Below, piece by piece: positions 58,221-64,000 of a stretch of 64,000 nt of DNA. The notes below the pieces were generated by a model. That model was not told where the DNA came from, did not search any database, and saw nothing but the letters and a program-made list of their open reading frames with translations. Source of the DNA: Candidatus Nitrotoga sp. HW29. GTDB lineage: Bacteria > Pseudomonadota > Gammaproteobacteria > Burkholderiales > Gallionellaceae. Numbering within the stretch: position 1 is the stretch's first letter; each line of letters starts with the position of its first letter. The position numbers and the translations under genes are program-made. The stretch is taken from positions 1 through 64,000 of the forward strand of contig NZ_CAKMAA020000007.1 of NCBI RefSeq assembly GCF_924101635.2, given 5' to 3'.

Positions 58221-58399
58221 CCACTTCTCCCTGATCACTCCAAGTGTGACTTGCCATATGGTGAGATTGCATAACTTTGTTACTTGCTATCCGGATAGCG
58301 GCATTTGGCGAAAATTCTCCATGCGATTTTGAAACAAAGATGGGTTATGCCACCTAGTATTTAAGGTTGTGGTGTTCCGGAATGGAAAACGATACAACT

Positions 58400-58573
58400 T
58401 TATTTATTGTTTTTGCGGAGATAGAAGCTGAACGTTTGATCTTTTTGAAACACCCACCAGTGTGAATCTATGCAAGAAGCATTCACTGATTTCTTGCATG
58501 GTGTGGCACACAGCGCCCATCCTTTTCTGAATTGAAAAAAGCGGCTTCGATCTACTGCGTAAAACTCACTCAT
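58400..58573 (-). CDS. Possible small protein between FHA and PilB-like genes
   Basis: Not recognised. 57 residues from ATG 58573 behind GAAGG (6-7 bases), starting MSEFYAVDRSRFFQFRK and ending FYLRKNNK, with two cysteines in CATPCKK. It begins 9 bases after the FHA stop, as an operon gene would. The remaining part of the 58,239-58,581 gap, up to the PilB-like gene, shows nothing else. Confidence 0.35.
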   Translation of the reverse strand: MSEFYAVDRSRFFQFRKGWALCATPCKKSVNASCIDSHWWVFQKDQTFSFYLRKNNK

Positions 58574-58581
58574 ACAGGCCT

Positions 58582-59382
58582 TCAAATTTTGAGATAGAAC
58601 TCCATTTTGATCCCCGCCAACTCAATAATGTCATGCTCATTCAGCTGGCACGGTTGATCGTCCAGCGGCTTACCATTAAGATTGGGGTAGCTTGCCCCTT
58701 CCACATAAGTAATGAAATAACCACGCGGACGACGCGTAAATACAACGACCTGCAAGCCGGACTTCCCTACCGTAGTCAGATTCTTCACTAGTTCAAGTTC
58801 TTTTCCTGCATTAGGTCCGGTTAATATCTGTATTACACCTATTGCTTGCTGCAAATCAGGCATTTTCTGGGCGGGGGGTACAAGAGCCGGCTGCGGCTGC
58901 AATAATGTAACAACCTCAGCCTGTCGCAACTCAGATGTTCTCTCAGCAGGTGTTAATGGGGTTTGCTCCTTGGATTTTAATTTCCCTGATATTTCATGCG
59001 GCTCGGCTTTTACCGGAGGGGCAGATGCAATACGGGAAGACGCACGAAATACCATTGTTTTCTCGAAGTCTGCCGCAGTAGATTGGCTTTTCTGATCATT
59101 TACATATTTAAGCTTATATTTACTAATTTCAATTACATCATTACTTTGCAAAAAATGTTTTTTAATTGCAGTACCATTTACTAAAATTCCATTGGTACTA
59201 TCCAAATCTTCCAAAAAAGAATCATTCAGTATGGTCACTACCGCTGCATGCTCGCCGCTAACTGCAAGATTATCAATAACGATCTCATTGTGCGGCTTGC
59301 GCCCTATCGTCATACGCTCTTTGTCCAGAACATATTCCTGCAACACTCCACCATCCATGCTTAATATCAGTTTCGCCGCCAT
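58582..59382 (-). CDS. FHA-domain protein
   Basis: A 266-residue cytoplasmic protein with two FHA-like regions. The first (about 20-95) is canonical for phosphothreonine binding: GRKPHNEI, SGEHAAV, and DSTNGILVNG. The second (about 190-266) has TVGKSG and NLNGKPL but lacks the full set, so it is probably degenerate. The middle is proline-rich. It follows the PP2C phosphatase by 17 bases and precedes the pilus ATPase, suggesting it reads Ser/Thr phosphorylation for the pilus machinery. Some FHA-only proteins are scaffolds. Confidence 0.88.
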   Translation of the reverse strand: MAAKLILSMDGGVLQEYVLDKERMTIGRKPHNEIVIDNLAVSGEHAAVVTILNDSFLEDLDSTNGILVNGTAIKKHFLQSNDVIEISKYKLKYVNDQKSQSTAADFEKTMVFRASSRIASAPPVKAEPHEISGKLKSKEQTPLTPAERTSELRQAEVVTLLQPQPALVPPAQKMPDLQQAIGVIQILTGPNAGKELELVKNLTTVGKSGLQVVVFTRRPRGYFITYVEGASYPNLNGKPLDDQPCQLNEHDIIELAGIKMEFYLKI

Positions 59383-59399
59383 ATTATCAATCCCCGTAT

Positions 59400-60233
59400 T
59401 TAATTCTTGAACCAGGACAGTATTTTTGCGAGCCAGCCACGTTGCACGGCAAACTCACCATTAACCTTAATAAGTATTACCGATACATTATCCCGCCCGC
59501 CATTATCGTTTGCCATTTCAATCAATTGTTTCGCTGCCAATTTTAGATTGGCTCGCAGCATGTGCACCGTGTCTCTGATCTCATCGTCTTCGATCATGTC
59601 GTTCAAGCCGTCTGAGCATATTAAATAAATATCGCCCACTTGCACCGCATGAATTTGAATTTCCACCTCGACGGCTGGATCAACGCCAACCGCGCGCGTA
59701 ATCAAATTTTTATTTTTGGATAGTCGCGCATCTTTGGGACTTAGCAAACCTCTGTCAATTTGCTCCTGCAACAGTGAATGGTCACGAGTAATAGGCTCCA
59801 ATATTTCACCACGCAATCGATACATCCGCGAATCGCCGACGTGAGCAACTGCTAAACGGTTATCGTAAAACAGCCCGGCTACTACCGTGGTACCCATACC
59901 AGCGTATTGCGGCTGGCTTTGCGACGAATGATAGATAGAGGCATTGGCTTTTCGCACTTTTTCGCGTAACAGTGCCACACCGACATCTTCACTGCCTTCA
60001 CCTCTATCTTCAGGACGCATGCTTTCCAAGCTATGCTTTATTTCGGTCGTTATCAGAGAAACTGTAATGCCGCTCGCAATTTCACCAGCATTATGCCCAC
60101 CCATACCGTCCGCCAGCACCACTAATCCACACGACGCTTCATAAGCCACGCTATCTTCATTGTGCGAACGCGCAACACCCGGGTGAGTCTGACTAACGAT
60201 TTCTAGCGCCTGTTCAATATCCATATTGGGCAT
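59400..60233 (-). CDS. PP2C-family Ser/Thr protein phosphatase
   Basis: A 277-residue PPM/PP2C phosphatase needing Mn or Mg. Motifs: SHNEDSVAYE, LADGMGGHNAGEIASG, GDSRMYRLRG, ITRDHSLLQEQ, ICSDGLNDMI and GGRDNVSVI. It removes phosphate from Ser/Thr residues and forms a pair with the FHA gene (17 bases apart). The kinase encoded divergently 514 bases away is the obvious antagonist. Starts at ATG 60233 or 60224. Confidence 0.93.
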   Translation of the reverse strand: MPNMDIEQALEIVSQTHPGVARSHNEDSVAYEASCGLVVLADGMGGHNAGEIASGITVSLITTEIKHSLESMRPEDRGEGSEDVGVALLREKVRKANASIYHSSQSQPQYAGMGTTVVAGLFYDNRLAVAHVGDSRMYRLRGEILEPITRDHSLLQEQIDRGLLSPKDARLSKNKNLITRAVGVDPAVEVEIQIHAVQVGDIYLICSDGLNDMIEDDEIRDTVHMLRANLKLAAKQLIEMANDNGGRDNVSVILIKVNGEFAVQRGWLAKILSWFKN

Positions 60234-60747
60234 CTCTATACATTCAAAGCTCCAAGTTTTCTAGATCATCATTTTCTTAGCGTACCATTTTTTACAGCAC
60301 ACGCGTACCAATGGTGCATTGGAATACTGCCGAACCTCTACGCAAAATCAACGTAACAACATGTTACTGCACACCCCACAAATAAAATAAAAACACTATG
60401 TGAGATCAAAGCAGGTAATCAACTTTCGCCACTCGCAAAAAACTCATCGGCTCATCTGTTAACAAATTAATGACGAATAGGCTTTTAGCAGGATATTTTT
60501 TATTCATCTTATTTTTTGTTCATTTTGGGATCACATTGAGCTAAGAAAGATACAAAGTCGAACTAAAGTTTTTCAAAAATCATCCGCTATTTTAAATAGC
60601 AGCGGCTAATTGTAGCCTGCGCGTATAAAGCAAATCGAAGCGACATTGTCCTGATCATCCAAGCATAAAAATGCAAGCCATGAGTCCAGTTATCAAAAAT
60701 TTTGAGCGTTTCTTTATCCACAGAATTTTATATGTCGGTGTGGAAAA
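60234..60747. other. Divergent intergenic region, PP2C / cyclase-kinase
   Basis: About 510 bases with no supported gene and the two divergent promoters of the signalling genes. No well-matched promoter elements could be assigned by eye. Confidence 0.5.
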
Positions 60748-62514
60748 ATGATTACATCATCAGAAATAGGCCGTATCACATTTCCCGTTTCCGGGCACTT
60801 GAAGCAGGCTAAAACCATACAAAAGTTAATTGCCGAGGATATCACCGAATATGCGCCGACCCGCGATAATTCATTGCAATATAAAACGAATGAGTGCATC
60901 AATACCAAATTGCACCATAGTGAACTACCCAGCGGCAATGCTGTAATTCCTGCGGCCCAGAGCACGGTAAATGGCTCCGTGCTCTTCGTCGATATTCGTA
61001 ACTTTACTATGTTCGCCGACCAACTCCATGCTGGGGAAGTAGTTGAATTTTTGAATACATTTTTTGAACAAGCGTATGAGCCAGTGCGCCAGCAGTGTGG
61101 ATGGGTAGTAAGATTCCTCGGCGATGGAATGGTAGCAATGTTTGAGCCGAAAGCAGAACAACCCGATGATCACGCCGAACGTGCACTTAAAGTGGCACTC
61201 CTGATAGTGCTCGCCGCCGACTCCTTCCGTAATTGGATCGCGCAGCGCTTCCCCGAACGGAAATTCCCTCAATTCGCAGTCGGTATCGGCATACATTCGG
61301 GCGAAGTGATGATATGCCAGATGGGCGGTGGCACCGTAATCGAAACCACCATAATCGGTGATACGGTAAACATTGCTGCTCGCCTGCAATTAATGACCAA
61401 GACTCTCGGTTGGAGCATAGCGACGAGCCGCTCCTGCGCAAATATAGCCGGAGACCGTTTTCAACTTGGCCGTGATAGCACGGTAACAATGAAGGGGGGA
61501 GCGGTACAAATTCAAGCCATAGAAATTGCGGGGCTTAATCCGTGTACCTCAACCAATTGTAATGATAGTTTTTTCTACGATAAGCTGAATCAGTCTTTAG
61601 CTGTGAATACGGCAATATTCGAGTTGGCACGAGAGCAAACCGACTCGATACAAAACCATTATTCGAGCGCCGGAAGCGCGCTTGAGACAGCTCCTCAAGA
61701 TCAACCAATCGAACTGGAAGGCTATCGCTTACTGCGCAAGCTGGGACAAGGCGGAATGTCTGAAGTTTTTCTCGCAGAAAATCTTACCACGCACACTCAA
61801 CAAGTTCTAAAACTTGTTCCAACGACAGCCATTGACATTGATAACGACGATACATTACAACGTTTTTTACATGAGTTCGCACTTATCTCGCAGATTAATC
61901 ATCCTAACGTCGCACGCATCTATAAACAGGGTTTCACTTCGACCCACGCTTATATCTCTATGGAGTTTTTTCCCGGTGGAGATTTACGGCACCTGATCTC
62001 GGAGCAGCCCACCCCGCAAATCGCAATTGCCTCGTTGCTTCAGATCATGGGTGGACTCTCCGCCATCCATGCACTGGGCATCATTCATTGCGATATGAAA
62101 CCCGACAATGTAATGATCCGCAGAGACGGCTCACTCGCACTTGCCGATTTCGGAATTGCCGAGCATTCCGACGTCAGCAAGTTATCTACCCGCCCCGGTG
62201 AGATTATGGGTTCACCATCCTATCTTGCGCCCGAGCAGGCGTTAGGTCTGCCTGTCGATGAACGGACGGATCTGTATAGCATGGGCGCCATGTTTTACGA
62301 AATGCTGACCGGACGGCCGCCATACAATGGAAACTCCGTGCAGGCAATTCTTTACCAACACGTCAACCTTCCGGTACCTGTATTACCCGTGGGTCTTGAG
62401 CGCTTTCAACCCATCCTGAATCGCATGATGGCCAAATCGGCCGCCGCACGCTTTGAAAGCGCCGACGCAGTCGTCGAATACGTGATTTCCTCCGGCTTGA
62501 TCGGAAATCTATGA
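60748..62514 (+). CDS. Class III nucleotide cyclase fused to Ser/Thr protein kinase
   Basis: A 588-residue cytoplasmic protein. Residues about 75-260 form a class III cyclase domain: LFVDIRNFT (metal D82), FLGDGMVAMF (metal D126), GIGIHSGEVM, and IIGDTVNIAARL (D205, N208, R212). At the usual purine-selecting lysine before the second metal Asp (KFIGD type) this protein has R122. Residues about 320-588 form a Hanks-type kinase: GQGGMSEVF loop, K355, HCDMKPDN (D449, N454), DFG (467-469) and APE. The HRD arginine is cysteine, so it is a non-RD kinase, and no membrane helix or PASTA repeat is seen. It is followed with overlap by two response regulators. Confidence 0.92.
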   Translation: MITSSEIGRITFPVSGHLKQAKTIQKLIAEDITEYAPTRDNSLQYKTNECINTKLHHSELPSGNAVIPAAQSTVNGSVLFVDIRNFTMFADQLHAGEVVEFLNTFFEQAYEPVRQQCGWVVRFLGDGMVAMFEPKAEQPDDHAERALKVALLIVLAADSFRNWIAQRFPERKFPQFAVGIGIHSGEVMICQMGGGTVIETTIIGDTVNIAARLQLMTKTLGWSIATSRSCANIAGDRFQLGRDSTVTMKGGAVQIQAIEIAGLNPCTSTNCNDSFFYDKLNQSLAVNTAIFELAREQTDSIQNHYSSAGSALETAPQDQPIELEGYRLLRKLGQGGMSEVFLAENLTTHTQQVLKLVPTTAIDIDNDDTLQRFLHEFALISQINHPNVARIYKQGFTSTHAYISMEFFPGGDLRHLISEQPTPQIAIASLLQIMGGLSAIHALGIIHCDMKPDNVMIRRDGSLALADFGIAEHSDVSKLSTRPGEIMGSPSYLAPEQALGLPVDERTDLYSMGAMFYEMLTGRPPYNGNSVQAILYQHVNLPVPVLPVGLERFQPILNRMMAKSAAARFESADAVVEYVISSGLIGNL

Positions 62515-63461
62515 TGATCGAAGCATTCACATCCATGCCCCCAGCAAAATCCCAATACACCATAGATGTCCACGGCTTTAGCCAGACCGAACGGATTATC
62601 TTGAAGAGTATTTTCAACTTATCCGCGCGTCGTGCGCCTAAGTTTGTCGAGTTTATGCCGGCAGTGGATTCAACGATGGGTTCAGCACCGGACGTTTTTC
62701 TCGTGGATGCTGAAGACGCAAGTGCGATAGCAGATTTTCGTCAAAAAAATGCCAGTAACGCTCGGCCTGCAATCCTGATTGGTGACACCGATCACGGTAT
62801 TGCGTGCACAACAACTTTGTCACGACCTTTGCAATGGACAAAACTGTTCAAAGCATTCGATCTCGCAGTAGGAATTAACCTACCCAACCAAGCACCTAAA
62901 CTAGAGCCTGCAATTCGTATAACAGCCCCCTACGAAAAAACCCAACCGATAATCGCAATATCCGCCCTGCGTCCATCGGTGTCTCCAATAACTCCACCAC
63001 AAATATCAGATACAGCGGCACAGAAATTAGCCTCAGCAAATCACAACTTGGCGAATAACATGGCCTCCGCGTCCCCGCCGGATCGCCCATTTAATTGGGT
63101 TTTAGTCTGCGACGACAATATGACTGTGCGTGAATTCATGCGCATCAAGCTCGCGCCATTTGGTTTCAATGTCGATTACGCCGAAACAGGAGAACAGGCA
63201 GTTGGACTCACCGGTACCAAACACTACACCTGTGTCTTTCTCGATGTTGTAATGCCAGGAATCAATGGTTATCAGGTTTGCAAACTTATCAAGTCCAAGA
63301 AAGGCGCCGCAAAAACTGCGGTGGTGATGCTTTCAAGTAAAGATTCAACTTTTGACAAGATCCGAGGCACTATGTCTGGTTGCGATACTTACCTCACAAA
63401 ACCGGTCAACGAAAACCGCCTTTTGGAAGTAATCAGCAAATACCTGCCAACGAATGCCTGA
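62511..63461 (+). CDS. Response regulator with degenerate N-terminal half (PilG-like)
   Basis: A 316-residue protein. The C-terminal receiver domain (about 195-315) is complete: acidic pair DD (201-202), phospho-acceptor D245 in FLDVVMPG, S275 and K297 in LTKPV. The first 130 residues look like a decayed second receiver, and a proline-rich linker joins them. It has no output domain, so it probably works by protein contact, like PilG or PilH. The ATG overlaps the cyclase-kinase stop by 4 bases (ATGA), implying translational coupling. Confidence 0.87.
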   Translation: MMIEAFTSMPPAKSQYTIDVHGFSQTERIILKSIFNLSARRAPKFVEFMPAVDSTMGSAPDVFLVDAEDASAIADFRQKNASNARPAILIGDTDHGIACTTTLSRPLQWTKLFKAFDLAVGINLPNQAPKLEPAIRITAPYEKTQPIIAISALRPSVSPITPPQISDTAAQKLASANHNLANNMASASPPDRPFNWVLVCDDNMTVREFMRIKLAPFGFNVDYAETGEQAVGLTGTKHYTCVFLDVVMPGINGYQVCKLIKSKKGAAKTAVVMLSSKDSTFDKIRGTMSGCDTYLTKPVNENRLLEVISKYLPTNA

Positions 63462-63511
63462 TCCGATCACATTACATTTTGCTCAATCCAATTATTTAAG
63501 GAGTAACAACC

Positions 63512-63874
63512 ATGACCATCAAAAAAGTTCTTTGCGTCGACGATTCGTATACTGATCTTGTCAATATTCAAACAATCGTAATCGGCACAGGCCGCTTTGT
63601 CGTCACCGCCGCTAACGGCAAGGATGCGATCGAGAAGACCAAATCCGAAAAACCGGATCTGATTTTTATGGATGTAAACATGCCGGATATGGATGGCTTT
63701 GCCGCTACCCGCGCTTTAAAAAAAGATCCCGCAACCAAGGACATTCCGGTCGTATTTGTAACCAGCAAGGACCAAAAAGCAGACAAAATGTGGGGGCAAA
63801 TGCAAGGAGGAAGCGGATATGTCGTCAAACCCTATACATCCGATGATATTGTCAGGCTCATCAACACATTATGA
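63512..63874 (+). CDS. Single-domain response regulator (PilH/CheY-like)
   Basis: A 120-residue receiver: DD (10-11), phospho-acceptor D54 in FMDVNMPD, and a KP pair near residue 103 (VVKPY). The VTSKDQKADKMWGQMQGG stretch resembles PilH of type IV pilus chemosensory systems. It follows the larger regulator by 50 bases with an AAGGAG ribosome-binding site. The next gene probably belongs to the same chemosensory cluster. Confidence 0.9.
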   Translation: MTIKKVLCVDDSYTDLVNIQTIVIGTGRFVVTAANGKDAIEKTKSEKPDLIFMDVNMPDMDGFAATRALKKDPATKDIPVVFVTSKDQKADKMWGQMQGGSGYVVKPYTSDDIVRLINTL

Positions 63875-63931
63875 CTACTCTGTTCACACATTGGAATGTC
63901 TTCTTGTTGACCCATTCTGTACCAGACAGCC

Positions 63932-64000
63932 ATGCAAAACGAAATCAATTCTGCTGATTCGCTGCTAGCGCCGAGCGTGGCATTGCACCCGGCACGCACG
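63932..64000 (+). CDS. Truncated gene running off the window
   Basis: An open frame from ATG 63932 to the last base (23 codons, MQNEINSADSLLAPSVALHP...), 57 bases after the PilH-like gene and on the same strand. In Pil-Chp clusters the next gene is often a CheW-like PilI or PilJ, but too little is present to identify it. Confidence 0.5.
   Translation, partial: MQNEINSADSLLAPSVALHPART

Overview
The window reads as chromosomal DNA of a Gram-negative betaproteobacterium, most likely of the Nitrosomonadales/Gallionellaceae type. This is an inference from moderate GC, the content and order of housekeeping genes (lptGF/pepA/holC/valS, purEC), a sigma-54 pilin promoter, and a carbonic anhydrase next to a SulP bicarbonate-type transporter. 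No rRNA, tRNA or intact insertion sequence was seen.

Region 1 (1-10,930) is a defence island. It opens with the trailer end of a type I-E-like CRISPR array (11 repeats; its cas genes lie outside the window). Twenty-eight bases later comes a type I Wadjet operon on the minus strand (jetA-jetB-jetC-jetD); jetB carries a frameshift near 5765. Upstream of jetA is a collapsed type III restriction-modification locus (start of mod fused to end of res). Upstream of that is a tightly coupled three-gene cassette: a DUF2130 coiled-coil protein with a PD-(D/E)XK-like motif, an OLD/RloA-like AAA ATPase and a DUF4276 TOPRIM-like protein, joined by two 4-base ATGA overlaps. This cassette is my best candidate for a poorly described system.

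Region 2 (10,930-19,970) holds a secreted single Cache-domain protein, purE-purC, a PsiE-family membrane protein, a Sua5/TsaC tRNA-modification enzyme, SulP transporter plus beta-carbonic anhydrase, and a universal stress protein. They are separated by unusually long AT-rich gaps.

Region 3 (19,970-34,730) is a complete E. coli-type (class II) cellulose locus in an unusual layout. bcsB-bcsZ-bcsC run rightward and meet, with 6 bases between stop codons, a leftward dgkA-bcsE-bcsF-bcsQ-bcsA-bcsG operon. The 57-residue bcsF was found by reading the gap between bcsE and bcsQ.

Region 4 (34,730-43,450) is an iron-acquisition unit behind a near-perfect Fur box: FecI-type sigma factor, FecR-type regulator, TonB-dependent siderophore receptor with an STN domain, a PepSY membrane protein, and a CBM9/DUF5916 outer-membrane protein.

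Region 5 (43,500-53,170) is core: LPS export permeases LptF/LptG, leucyl aminopeptidase, HolC, valyl-tRNA synthetase with an in-frame N-terminal extra domain, TusA-like protein and a BepA-like M48 protease.

Region 6 (53,230-64,000) is a type IV pilus and signalling block: TPR membrane glycosyltransferase-like protein, type IV pilin with a sigma-54 promoter, GAF-containing PilB-like ATPase, FHA protein, PP2C phosphatase, a class III cyclase-Ser/Thr kinase fusion and two response regulators of the PilG/PilH kind. Together these suggest that pilus function is tuned by Ser/Thr phosphorylation and possibly a cyclic nucleotide.
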